DNA from: Burkholderiales bacterium
Lineage (GTDB): Bacteria; Pseudomonadota; Gammaproteobacteria; Burkholderiales; SG8-41
Assembly (NCBI GenBank): GCA_019635015.1
Contig: JAHCAG010000001.1
Coordinates: 154,725 to 218,724, forward strand
Direction: 5' to 3'
DNA length: 64,000 bases
Positions 18,213 through 26,747 of the stretch are shown in pieces. Both the position numbers and the translations under genes were made by a program. Position 1 is the first letter of the stretch. Each line of letters opens with the position of its first letter. Under the pieces are notes generated by a model that saw nothing but the letters and a program-made list of their open reading frames with translations, had not been told where the DNA came from and did no database searches.

Positions 18213-19274
18213 CTACTCCGCCGAAATCCCGGCCTCGCGGATTACTTTCGCCCATTTCTTGATTTCGCTGGTGATGTAGGCAGACATTGTCTCTGGAGTG
18301 CCCGGCGTGGCTTCGGTGCCGTCCTCATCGAATATCTTCAGAATCTCCTGCGACTGAAGGGCCTTGTTGACTTCCTGATTCAGGCGCCGGATGACCGTGG
18401 CCGGGGTTTTTGCGGGAGCGAGCAGCCCCGACCAGGCATAGACCTCGATTCCGGGATATCCGGCTTCAGTCAGCGTCGGCACTGACGACAGTTGTTTGGA
18501 TCGGTTCTGCGCCGCCAATGCGATGGCGACCAGCCTGCCGTTTTCAACGTGCGGTCTGGCCGTGGAAATTGCCAGGAAGGCCAGTTCCACCTGCCCCGAA
18601 ATCAGCGCAGTGATCTGGGGGCCGGCGCCTTTGTAGCTGATGTGGGTGGCATCGAGCTTTGTGGCCTGCTTGAACAGTTCCATGCCCAGATGTGCCGCGG
18701 TTCCGGGACTGGCCGACGCGTAGTTGAAGCCTTGCGGCCTTGCTTTGGAGAGCGCGACAAGTTCCTTGACCGATTTGGCCGGTACCTTGGGATTCACCGT
18801 CAAGACCAGCGGCGTTCGTGCAAAGAGGGCGATCGGGGAAAAATCCCGGACCGTATCGTAGGGCAACGATTTGGAGAGGCTGGGGTTGGTGACGTGCGTC
18901 AACGCGCATACCAGCAAGGTATGGCCATCAGGATTGGCTTTTGAGGCAATCTCGGTTGCGATTCTGGAGTTTGCTCCGGGGCGGTTGTCAGCGATGATCT
19001 GCTGACCCAGGGAGACCGATAGTTTCGTGGCAATGGTGCGGGCGACCCTGTCGGTGGCACCTCCCGGCGGGAACGGGAGAATCATGCGGACCGGCCGATT
19101 CGGAAATTCCTGTCCGAGGGCTGGCCTGCACATGGCCGCCATGCAGAAAATCAGCATCAATGCCACGGGCACCGCCAGGCCGGCGTGCCGTTTGGGTGCC
19201 TGCGTGATGGATCTCCGATCAGGGGAAAGGGCCGGCCCTGATTGAAAGCTGATGTGAGGCAATACCGTGAACAT
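18213..19274 (-). CDS. Bug-family tripartite tricarboxylate receptor
   Basis: 353 aa. The start at 19274 is fixed by a strong AAGGAGGAG just upstream. It leaves an unusually long N-region of about 30 residues before the hydrophobic stretch (VPVALMLIFCMAAM) and cleavage near PALGQ. Mature-domain motifs are RMILPFPPGGATDRVAR, DNRPGANSRIATEI and PDGHTLLVC. It diverges from the IclR regulator at 19443, and the intergenic region carries a perfect 8-1-8 palindrome. It is probably controlled by that regulator and may import the substrate or product of the sulfatase downstream of iclR. Confidence 0.9.
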   Translation of the reverse strand: MFTVLPHISFQSGPALSPDRRSITQAPKRHAGLAVPVALMLIFCMAAMCRPALGQEFPNRPVRMILPFPPGGATDRVARTIATKLSVSLGQQIIADNRPGANSRIATEIASKANPDGHTLLVCALTHVTNPSLSKSLPYDTVRDFSPIALFARTPLVLTVNPKVPAKSVKELVALSKARPQGFNYASASPGTAAHLGMELFKQATKLDATHISYKGAGPQITALISGQVELAFLAISTARPHVENGRLVAIALAAQNRSKQLSSVPTLTEAGYPGIEVYAWSGLLAPAKTPATVIRRLNQEVNKALQSQEILKIFDEDGTEATPGTPETMSAYITSEIKKWAKVIREAGISAE

Positions 19275-19318
19275 GCGACTCCTCCTTCCCCGTGGGCTGG
19301 TCATGCCCATCCCGTATC

Positions 19319-19335
19319 GTTCTGTCTGACAGAAC
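19319..19335. promoter_or_regulatory. Palindromic operator between Bug gene and iclR-type regulator
   Basis: GTTCTGTC-T-GACAGAAC is a perfect inverted repeat with a one-base centre, sited 45 bp before the Bug start and 107 bp before the regulator start. It is suited to a dimeric IclR-type regulator controlling both genes. Binding is inferred. Confidence 0.6.
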
Positions 19336-19442
19336 AAAGGTTCTAATATTGATCAGTCTGAATAGGCCTTGTAAGATTGTCAAGACACGAAAACACCGGC
19401 ACAGCGCGGGCACCGAGATCCCGGCCAATAACCGACAAAGAC

Positions 19443-20156
19443 ATGGCAATCAGGAAAAAACCCCCGGGCGAGGAAGGCGTTGCGGCAGTCAATCGCGCGC
19501 TGACGGTGGTGGTCGCGCTGGAAACCTCGGGCGAAGCCATGTCGCTGGCGGAGTTGTCCCGCAAGACGGGTCTCTACAAGAGCACGCTCCTGAGGCTCAT
19601 CGCGTCTCTCGAACAGTTCGCACTGGTGGTGGCCCGGCCGGACAAGAAATACTGCCTCGGGCCCCTCGCCCTGCGGCTGGGGAGATCGTTCGAGGCCACG
19701 GATCACCTGCAGGACCAGGTGATGCCGGCACTGGAGCGGCTGGTCGAGGAGGGCACGGAGAGCGCTTCGTTTCATGTGCGCCACGGCAGACAGCGGCTTT
19801 GCATGTTCCGCGTGGATTCCAGGCATTCCACCCTGGACCGGCTGAAAGCCGGCGACCTGCTTCCAATGGATCGCGGCGGTGCGGGGAAGGCCATCCGGAC
19901 CTTTGAGCAGCCCCTGTCCAGGGAAGATCTGCTCCAGATGGAAAACGTCGTCGAATCCTTCGGCGCGCGTAATCCGGCCATAGCAGGCATCTCGGCGCCG
20001 GTTTTTGGAGTGGGCGGGATTTTCTGCGGCGTAATTTCACTTTCGGGGCCGATAGAGCGCTTTACGGACAGCAATATCCGGAAGATGAAACGCCTGCTGA
20101 TCACCGAATGCCGCGGGGTCACCACGGCCCTGGGCGGAGAGTGGCCGTGGCCCTGA
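19443..20156 (+). CDS. IclR-family transcriptional regulator
   Basis: 237 aa. An N-terminal winged helix (residues 14-70, AAVNRALTVV...LAELSRKTGLYKSTLLRLIASL) is followed by the IclR effector domain with GISAPVFGVGGIFCGVISLSGP near the C-terminus. The ATG at 19443 begins MAIRKKPPGEEG, typical of the family. It probably regulates the divergent Bug gene and the sulfatase 115 bp downstream. Its ligand is unknown. Confidence 0.9.
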   Translation: MAIRKKPPGEEGVAAVNRALTVVVALETSGEAMSLAELSRKTGLYKSTLLRLIASLEQFALVVARPDKKYCLGPLALRLGRSFEATDHLQDQVMPALERLVEEGTESASFHVRHGRQRLCMFRVDSRHSTLDRLKAGDLLPMDRGGAGKAIRTFEQPLSREDLLQMENVVESFGARNPAIAGISAPVFGVGGIFCGVISLSGPIERFTDSNIRKMKRLLITECRGVTTALGGEWPWP

Positions 20157-20271
20157 GCACGGAGCCGGACCTGCTTCAGGTCATCCGGAATTTCCGGGTT
20201 CACGAAGCAGTCGGGAGCGCGCATTGAAGCGGGCGCAAACAGGCAAAAAAGCGACAACGGGGAGCAGTGTC

Positions 20272-22599
20272 ATGGCGGATGACGGTCACAATAAAAACGG
20301 TGGATTACGGTCCGGCGATCCCGGCGCGGCGTTCCAGGGCAGGATAGGCCGGACATTTGCCGATTCAACGCCGTGGTGGCCCGCGCCCGCCAGGCCGCGC
20401 GAAGGTTCACCGAATGTGGTGATTTTTTTCGTCGATGATCTGGGATTTTCAGACTTCGGCGCTTTTGGCGCGGAGATCGAAACACCCAATATCGACCGGC
20501 TGGCCGCCGGCGGAGTCCGTTTCAGCAATTACACGACGGTTCCCATGTGTACCCCGGCGCGCGCCGCGCTGCTGACGGGGAAAAACCCCCACTCGGTGGG
20601 TTGCGGCTGGATCACGCATGCGGACCCGGGGTATCCCGGCTACGGCGGCGAAATATCGCCGGATGCCCCGACGTTCGCCGAATTGCTGCGCGAAGGCGGC
20701 TACTCGACCATGGCCATAGGCAAATGGCACAACACCAAAGAGCACAACGCCGGCGCCGCCGGTGACAAGAGCTCCTGGCCGGTCCAGCGCGGATTTGACC
20801 GCTTTTATGGATTCATCGCCTCCGAAACCAGCTTCTTTCATCCGGATTGCCTGTATGAAGGCTCTCAGACGGTTGATATCGACACCTATCCTGATGACTA
20901 CTTTGCAACTGATGACTGGACTGACCGTGCGATCCGGTGGACCAAGGAACACCTGGGCGCAGGACCGTTAAAACCTTTTCTGCTTTACCTTGCCTTCAAT
21001 GCGCCGCACGCGCCGATCCAGGCCAAGCCCGCAGATATTCTGAAATACCGGAGTCGCTACGATGCCGGCTGGGATGTACTGCGTGAACAGCGGTGGAAAA
21101 AGCAGGTCCGGCTGGGCGTTCTTCCGGAAAACACCCGGCTCCCGCCGCGAAACCCCGGTATACCGGCCTGGGCGGATCTGCCGGCGGACAAGCAGGCGCT
21201 GTTCGCGCGGCACATGGAGGTCTATGCGGCGCTGATCGACAATCTCGATCAGAACATTGGCCGCTATGTTGACTTTCTCGAGCAGTCCGGCACGCTTGAG
21301 AACACGCTGATCATCCTGACCTCGGACAATGGCGCCACCGCGGCCGGCGGCGACAACGGAACCGTCAATGGCTGGAACGCCAGGCTTGGGGGCGATGACA
21401 GCGAATCCAAGTTGCGGGAACTGCTGGAGACGGGGGGCTTTGGCGGGCCGGAAACCTATGCCACCTACCCGCGGGGCTGGGGGCAGGTTTCAAACACGCC
21501 GTTCCGCTATTTCAAACGCACACCCGTCAATGGCGGCATCCGCGTCCCCTTCATCGCGCACTGGCCGCGCGCCATCAAGGCGCAGGGCGGCGTCCAGCGC
21601 CAGTGGATACACGTCACGGACGTGATGCCGACGCTCCTCGAACTGACCGGCATCGGGTATCCGGGGCAATTCCGCGGTTACAGCACCAGGCCGCTCGACG
21701 GCATCAGCTTCGCCGGAGCATTGATGGATCCGGCGGCCCCCGGGAAACGCACGCGGCAGCATTACGAGCTGGACGGCAACCGCGGTTACATCAAGGACGG
21801 CTGGAAAATCGTGTCCCTGCAGCCGCCGGGGAAAAAGATCGCAATTGAGAACTGGATGCTTTTCAACCTTGAGGACGATCCGACCGAGATCGAAAATCTC
21901 GCGGAAAAATTACCTGAAAAACTGAAGGACATGGTGTCCTCGTTTGACGAGGAGGCGTTCCGCAACCACGTGTATCCCATCGACAACAGGGGATACGAAA
22001 AATCCCTGACGGTTCCGCCCCACCGGCAGGCGGTCATCAATGCGCCGCACGTGTTTTACCAGGGCGGCCAGACCGCGGAACGGGCCAGCGTGTTCCAGCT
22101 GTTCAATGACCGCAGTTTCAGGATCACCGCGCGATTTTCCTTCTGCAGCGGTGACCGGGGCGTGATTTACAGCATCGGAAGCATATTCGGCGGATTGCTG
22201 ATGTACGTCATGAATGATGCGATGGCGTTCGTCTATCAGCGGTGGCCCATCCCCCTGGAATTGCCGCCCGTCAGCCTGGCCGAAGGCACGCAGGAGATAC
22301 TGCTTGAGTATCGCGCGTTGGGAAAACGTCAGGGTTCAGGGCGATTGCTACTGAATGGCCGGGAAATCATTCCCGAAACGCCCATGTCCCCCACCATGGT
22401 CCGCCTGCCCTCTGAGGGCATCGACATCGGCATCGACCGGCGGCAGCCCGCATCAAAACGTTACGCCGAGTTCGGTGCCTTTCGCTATACCAATGACATT
22501 GCCTGGGTGCGCCTGGAGCCGGGCCCCCAGGCGCCCGGAACGATCAGCAACATGTCGGAGGTGCAGGCGCAAAAGCTGGCTGTGGAGCAGGCGTCCTGA
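20272..22599 (+). CDS. Arylsulfatase-type sulfatase
   Basis: 775 aa from the ATG at 20272, which follows GGGGAG; a TTG at 20224 would add 16 residues. The metal-binding pair is in FFVDDLGFSDFG (about residues 52-63). The CTPAR motif at 93-97 supplies the cysteine that is oxidised to formylglycine. Other family segments include IGKWHN and the LTSDNGAT histidine/aspartate region. No signal peptide is seen, so it is predicted cytoplasmic, like the Pseudomonas arylsulfatase. The C-terminal 200 residues form a beta-rich extension. It hydrolyses a sulfate ester; with the IclR regulator and Bug receptor it may form a sulfated-substrate use unit. Confidence 0.85.
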   Translation: MADDGHNKNGGLRSGDPGAAFQGRIGRTFADSTPWWPAPARPREGSPNVVIFFVDDLGFSDFGAFGAEIETPNIDRLAAGGVRFSNYTTVPMCTPARAALLTGKNPHSVGCGWITHADPGYPGYGGEISPDAPTFAELLREGGYSTMAIGKWHNTKEHNAGAAGDKSSWPVQRGFDRFYGFIASETSFFHPDCLYEGSQTVDIDTYPDDYFATDDWTDRAIRWTKEHLGAGPLKPFLLYLAFNAPHAPIQAKPADILKYRSRYDAGWDVLREQRWKKQVRLGVLPENTRLPPRNPGIPAWADLPADKQALFARHMEVYAALIDNLDQNIGRYVDFLEQSGTLENTLIILTSDNGATAAGGDNGTVNGWNARLGGDDSESKLRELLETGGFGGPETYATYPRGWGQVSNTPFRYFKRTPVNGGIRVPFIAHWPRAIKAQGGVQRQWIHVTDVMPTLLELTGIGYPGQFRGYSTRPLDGISFAGALMDPAAPGKRTRQHYELDGNRGYIKDGWKIVSLQPPGKKIAIENWMLFNLEDDPTEIENLAEKLPEKLKDMVSSFDEEAFRNHVYPIDNRGYEKSLTVPPHRQAVINAPHVFYQGGQTAERASVFQLFNDRSFRITARFSFCSGDRGVIYSIGSIFGGLLMYVMNDAMAFVYQRWPIPLELPPVSLAEGTQEILLEYRALGKRQGSGRLLLNGREIIPETPMSPTMVRLPSEGIDIGIDRRQPASKRYAEFGAFRYTNDIAWVRLEPGPQAPGTISNMSEVQAQKLAVEQAS

Positions 22600-22696
22600 T
22601 CATGTCCGCGTGCGCCTAGCCGGACCGAATGCGCTGGAAGATCGGGCTTGGTCCCGTCAGCGCGTAGTTCAACTGCACATGCTCCGGGCCGGCGGA

Positions 22697-23173
22697 CTAC
22701 TTCTTCCTGCGGCGCGGGGCCGCCCGGGTTTTCGAACGGATCAGCAGCACGGGCACGGTTGACTGCCGCACAACGTTTTCGGCATCGCTGCCCATGATCA
22801 AACGCGCGCCGCCCCGGCGGCCATGCGTGCCGATCACGATCAGATCCGCGCGGAGTTTTTTTGCCTGTTTGAGAATCGCATCAGCTACGGGTCCCAGCGA
22901 GTGTTCGACAAGCGTGGTGCGGGTTCTTACCCGCTTCTGGCGCGCAAGTCCTTCCGCCTTCAGGAGTATCTTTTTCCCGTTTTCGGTCAGGCTGTTCATC
23001 AGGTCGGTGAAAATCGAACCACTGGCCATTGCGCTGTGGATGAGCGGACTTTCATCGACCACATGCAGCGGCAGCAAAGTCGCCTTCTGGTCTTTTGCGA
23101 GCAGGATGGCCTGCTGCAGCCCCAGGTTTGATGTGGCACTGCCATCTATCGGCACCAATATGCGCTTGAACAT
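22697..23173 (-). CDS. Universal stress protein (UspA family)
   Basis: 158 aa, single Usp domain. The N-terminal strand ILVPIDGSATS and the ATP-binding loop GTHGRRGGARLIMGSDAE (G-2x-G-9x-G-S form) are intact, so this is an ATP-binding Usp. A lysine/arginine-rich tail (RAAPRRRKK) follows the domain. It stands alone and is likely a stress-induced cytoplasmic protein. Confidence 0.9.
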   Translation of the reverse strand: MFKRILVPIDGSATSNLGLQQAILLAKDQKATLLPLHVVDESPLIHSAMASGSIFTDLMNSLTENGKKILLKAEGLARQKRVRTRTTLVEHSLGPVADAILKQAKKLRADLIVIGTHGRRGGARLIMGSDAENVVRQSTVPVLLIRSKTRAAPRRRKK

Positions 23174-23265
23174 TTCAGCCCTCCCGATCAGCGGTCATCA
23201 ATGACCCAAATGTGAAAAACAGCGTTTCGAGTCTAGCATGGCCTTGCTTGGGACCGACCCGGCCG

Positions 23266-24390
23266 TCAATCGACCGCGAGGTCGAGTATCCCGGCCTTGG
23301 GCGTGAATCCCAGCCCGGGCGCAGTCGGCAGTGTCAGCGTGCCGTTCACCGGACCCGGTGCATTGTCGAACAGCTGCTCGACGCATTTCCAGCCCTGCCA
23401 GTGGAATTCCACGCGCCCGCCGTTCGGCACGCCGCCGTGCAGATGCATGTTCATGTGCGGGTAATTGCCGCCCATCGCGAGCGGCACGTTGAAAGCCTGC
23501 GCCATCGCCGCGGCCTTGGCGGCCTGGGTGAAACCGCCGATGTCGCGCACATTGGGCTGCAGATAATCCACGGCCTCGCGCAGCAGATATTCACGCAGGA
23601 ACATCAGGTCCGAGGTGGCGGTGCTGCCCGCAGCGATCGGGATCGTGGTCTGCGTGCGCAGCTTCGCCATCAGGCGCGGATCGCCCTGCAGCACGGGATC
23701 CTCGAACCAGGCGAGGTTGCAGGGCTCGCACAGTTTGGCAAGCCTCAGCGCCTGCGCATAGGTCGCGCCCTTGTTGGCGTCCATCATCAGCTCGATGTCG
23801 GGGCCGACCGCTTCGCGCAACGCGGCGACGCGTTTTGCATCCTGCAGGATGTCCGCGTCGGTGGGTTCGCCGAGGATTTCGTCGTAGGGGTTGCTGCCTT
23901 TCGCGACCACCATCTTCAGGCTGCGCTGGCCGTCCTTGATCAGCATGCGCGCGACCTCGATCAGTTCATCGATCGAATAACGCGGCAGGCCGAAGGTGAT
24001 GTAGGCGGGGACCTGCGCGTGCGCGCCGCCCAGCAGCTTCCAGATCGGTTGCCTCAGCGCCTTGCCCTTGACGTCCCACAGCGCGATGTCGATCAGGCTC
24101 ATCGCGCAGTTCCACGAACCGTGAAAATACTTGCGCGCGGTGGCCCAGAACACCTTGTTGCGGATTTCCTCGGGCCGCATCGGATCCATGCCCTTTATGA
24201 TCGGGGCGGCTTCGCGATTGATGTATTCGCGCACGCCGAAGCGCATCGGGTAAGTCGACATCGCGTGGCCCTTGATGCCGTCGTCGGTCTCGATCTCGAC
24301 GAAGTTTGCCATCGCGTACTGTTCTTCCCTGACCAGCGGGAAATGGAAGGGAATGCGCAGCAGCCAGCACTGCACTCGCTGAATTTTCAT
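23266..24390 (-). CDS. Mandelate racemase/muconate lactonizing-type enolase-superfamily enzyme
   Basis: 374 aa. The N-terminal capping domain starts MKIQRVQCWLLRIP. The barrel domain carries the metal ligands D (MMDANKG), E (WFEDPV) and the next acidic/strand positions, with general-base candidates LKMVVAKGS and the late GGNYPHMNMH segment. It acts as a sugar-acid or carboxylate dehydratase, racemase or cycloisomerase, which cannot be distinguished here. The ATG at 24390 is preferred over the GTG at 24396 because GGAGGAG is then correctly spaced. It lies downstream of the aminotransferase on the same strand and could share a pathway. Confidence 0.85.
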   Translation of the reverse strand: MKIQRVQCWLLRIPFHFPLVREEQYAMANFVEIETDDGIKGHAMSTYPMRFGVREYINREAAPIIKGMDPMRPEEIRNKVFWATARKYFHGSWNCAMSLIDIALWDVKGKALRQPIWKLLGGAHAQVPAYITFGLPRYSIDELIEVARMLIKDGQRSLKMVVAKGSNPYDEILGEPTDADILQDAKRVAALREAVGPDIELMMDANKGATYAQALRLAKLCEPCNLAWFEDPVLQGDPRLMAKLRTQTTIPIAAGSTATSDLMFLREYLLREAVDYLQPNVRDIGGFTQAAKAAAMAQAFNVPLAMGGNYPHMNMHLHGGVPNGGRVEFHWQGWKCVEQLFDNAPGPVNGTLTLPTAPGLGFTPKAGILDLAVD

Positions 24391-24466
24391 GACCACTCCT
24401 CCGGACGCTCAAGTCGCCGTATATTTTTTTACGATTGCCGAGGATAACAGACCCCGGGCGGCTGCT

Positions 24467-25675
24467 TCAGCCGGGCACGCCAAACTCTTTCCGGCAAACC
24501 TCCGCCAGGGCCGCCACCCCCTGGTTGATCTCCTCATGGCTCAGATTGGCGAAACACAGCCGCAGGCGGCTGCGGGCATGAGCCCCGTTCACCGACCACT
24601 CCGGCCCGGGGTTGATCGCGACATCGGCGCCGCGCGCGGCCTTGTAGAGTTTCAGCGCATCGACGCCGTCGGACAGCTTCACCCACAGGAAAATCCCGCC
24701 CTGCGGATCGTCGAACTCTGCTGCCGCGCCGAAGTCTTCGCGCAGTGATTCCATCAGGGTCACCGCCTTCGCGCGCAGCGCCTTGCGCAGCAGGGGCAGG
24801 TGTCTGGTGAAATGCGCCGTGCAGTATTCCGCCAGCACCATCTGCTCCAGCGCGCCGGAGCCGGCATCGGTCTTGATCGCCAGCATGCGCGACATCACTG
24901 ACCACGGCGCCACGAGGTAACCCACACGCAGCGCGGGTGCGATGGTTTTCGAGAACGAGCCGATGTAAATGACGTTGCCGTGGTCACTCAGGCCGTACAG
25001 CGCCGGCGGGCGATGGCCCGACCAGGTGAGATCGGCATAACAGTCGTCCTCGAACACCGGCACGCCGAAATCCGCGGCGAGTTTCAGCAGCGCCGTGCGC
25101 CGCGCCAGCGGCATCACGGTGGCGCTCGGGTTCTGCACCGTGGGGATGGTGTAGATGTATTTCGGGCGCAGACCCTTCGCCTTCAGCCCGGCGAGCGCGG
25201 CCTCAAGCGCATCGATGCGCATGCCTTCGCGGTCGAGCGGTATGCCCACCGGTGTCACGCCCAGCCTGAGCAGGCGGTTGATCGATCCCTGGTAACAGTC
25301 CTCCTCGATCAGCACCGTGTCGCCGCGTTCAAGCAGCGTGTGGTTGACCAGGTCCAGCCCCTGCAGCGAACCCGAGGTGATCAGGATGTCGTCCGCACTG
25401 CAATTCATGCCGGCATCGCGCTTGAGTTTCACCGCCAGAAAATCGCGCAGCGCGCGGTAACCCTGCGGCCCGCTGTCGAGGCCATAGGTCGACAGCGTGC
25501 GCCCCTCGCGCCGCAGCACCGCATCGGCCGCCGCGACCAGTCCGTCCAGCGGCAGCGCATCCGGATCGTTGTTGCCGCCGGTGAAATCGTATTTGGGGCG
25601 GCCGGTCCAGCGGGACGCGGCGGATGGCAGGCCGGCGGGGAGCAGCGGGGTGAAATCGAAGGGGGCTGTGGTCAT
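24467..25675 (-). CDS. PLP-dependent aminotransferase (class I/II, 2-aminoadipate aminotransferase-like)
   Basis: 402 aa. Fold-type I aminotransferase with YGLDSGPQGYRALRDFL, ITSGSLQGLDL, IPTVQNPSATVM, the aspartate in FEDDCYADL, the PLP-binding lysine in GSFSKTIAPALRVGY, and the carboxylate-binding RSRLRLCF. These motifs match the LysN/KAT/MocR-catalytic-domain group, without the GntR DNA-binding domain of MocR. An ATG at 25681 also exists, but AAGG is better spaced for 25675. It transfers amino groups between an amino acid and a 2-oxoacid in the cytoplasm. Confidence 0.85.
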   Translation of the reverse strand: MTTAPFDFTPLLPAGLPSAASRWTGRPKYDFTGGNNDPDALPLDGLVAAADAVLRREGRTLSTYGLDSGPQGYRALRDFLAVKLKRDAGMNCSADDILITSGSLQGLDLVNHTLLERGDTVLIEEDCYQGSINRLLRLGVTPVGIPLDREGMRIDALEAALAGLKAKGLRPKYIYTIPTVQNPSATVMPLARRTALLKLAADFGVPVFEDDCYADLTWSGHRPPALYGLSDHGNVIYIGSFSKTIAPALRVGYLVAPWSVMSRMLAIKTDAGSGALEQMVLAEYCTAHFTRHLPLLRKALRAKAVTLMESLREDFGAAAEFDDPQGGIFLWVKLSDGVDALKLYKAARGADVAINPGPEWSVNGAHARSRLRLCFANLSHEEINQGVAALAEVCRKEFGVPG

Positions 25676-25765
25676 GGACATCCTTCTGTCGGTTGGACTG
25701 ATGGTGTTTTAACCCGTTTTCCATCGCCGCCTGTCATGCGAGGCGAAGGCAGTGCGGAATCAGGA

Positions 25766-26089
25766 TCAGGCGATGCCGGCAAACACCGCGAGCGAGCGGT
25801 TGACCTTCAGCATCGTGGCGTCATCAATGTGGCCGATCACGCTGCCGATCCGCTCGCGCGGCACCGACAGGATTTTGTCGATCTGGATCTGCGAGATGTT
25901 TTGCAGACCGTTGTCCGGCCCCGGGTCCACCGTGATGCGGAAGATGGGCGCGTTGCGCAGTTCGCTGGTCACCAGGCACAAGGCCACGCTGGGCAGTTCA
26001 TCAAACAGGTCCGACTGGATCACCAGCGCCGGGCGCGGTTTGCCGTAATCACCGGGGGCTGCGACGGTGACAAAATCACCGCGCCGCAT
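25766..26089 (-). CDS. MazF/PemK-family mRNA interferase toxin
   Basis: 107 aa. The start RRGDFVTVAAPGDYGKPRPALVIQ is the characteristic first strand and loop of MazF/PemK, including the catalytic-region arginine after the KPRP turn. ITSELRNAP-like and ISQIQIDKI segments follow. It overlaps the antitoxin gene by 14 bp in the usual antitoxin-first order. It cleaves RNA when free of antitoxin. Confidence 0.85.
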   Translation of the reverse strand: MRRGDFVTVAAPGDYGKPRPALVIQSDLFDELPSVALCLVTSELRNAPIFRITVDPGPDNGLQNISQIQIDKILSVPRERIGSVIGHIDDATMLKVNRSLAVFAGIA

Positions 26090-26288
26090 CGTCCGTCCAC
26101 GCCGCGGCCTGGCCGATGAACTCCAGCGCTTCGGCTTCCGCCGGATCGCCGCGCAGCAGCGCCGACTGGCGACGGCACTCCGCCGCGAACACCGGCGAAC
26201 GCGTGTCGGGCACCCAGAGCTGCACCAGCCGCAGGCCCGCCTTGCGCTGCCGCACGCGGTAATTTTTCATGCGCTCGTTGACCTCCAT
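26076..26288 (-). CDS. Antitoxin, MazE family (DUF3018-like)
   Basis: 70 aa. The MKNYRVRQRKAGLRLVQLWVPDTRSP pattern is that of the DUF3018 antitoxin group paired with PemK/MazF toxins. The acidic C-terminal half would wrap the toxin. Start at 26288 or the internal ATG at 26270; the former is closer to GGAGGCC. It overlaps the toxin gene by 14 bp. It is likely autoregulatory together with the toxin. Confidence 0.75.
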   Translation of the reverse strand: MEVNERMKNYRVRQRKAGLRLVQLWVPDTRSPVFAAECRRQSALLRGDPAEAEALEFIGQAAAWTDDAAR

Positions 26289-26375
26289 GGGGCCTCCGTA
26301 ACATGTTACAGAGCCATGTTATGCCGTCGATGAGAGCGACGCAAGCTTGCGAGCGCTGGCTCCCGCAGAGGGGGA

Positions 26376-26411
26376 TGAATATAAATACTTGATTTTATTA
26401 ATTATTTTATA
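26376..26411 (-). repeat. AT-rich IHF-site-like dispersed repeat, copy B
   Basis: Read on the minus strand, the core AATCAA-GTAT-TTA (26382-26394) is a perfect IHF consensus match, preceded by an A/T-rich tract. It lies 88 bp upstream of the antitoxin start. Confidence 0.6.
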
Positions 26412-26471
26412 TCTCCGGCTGCACTCAAACCGCGCTGCGATGGCCGGCTTCTTCTTTTAGCATTTGCGCAA

Positions 26472-26660
26472 GTGCGGACTCAAAGCCGCGCTGGCCGCTT
26501 TGTGCAGGAATCGGTCGAGCGATACATCCAAGGCCTCGCCAGTCCGTCGGGACTGCACGGCGTTTCCATCAAGCTGAGTGACTGCATCACCCTGGTGCTG
26601 GTCATCACCGAATCCGGAATCGTGCCGATTCATGTCGGCAGCCACGACGAGGTGTATTGA
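26472..26660 (+). CDS. Small protein, possible remnant of a RelE-like toxin
   Basis: 62 aa from a GTG. The C-terminus (GIVPIHVGSHDEVY) resembles the last strand of RelE/YafQ-type toxins, but the N-terminal catalytic part is too short and no antitoxin partner is visible. It sits beside the MazEF-type pair in an AT-rich spot. It may be a decayed toxin or a free-standing small protein. No clear ribosome-binding site. Confidence 0.35.
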   Translation: MRTQSRAGRFVQESVERYIQGLASPSGLHGVSIKLSDCITLVLVITESGIVPIHVGSHDEVY

Positions 26661-26747
26661 GGTGATGGGGCAGGCGGGCCGCAGTTGCAGGGAAGAATCC
26701 ATCGACTCCGGTATTCTTGGGGCATCCCACCGTGGAAGGGGCACGTT

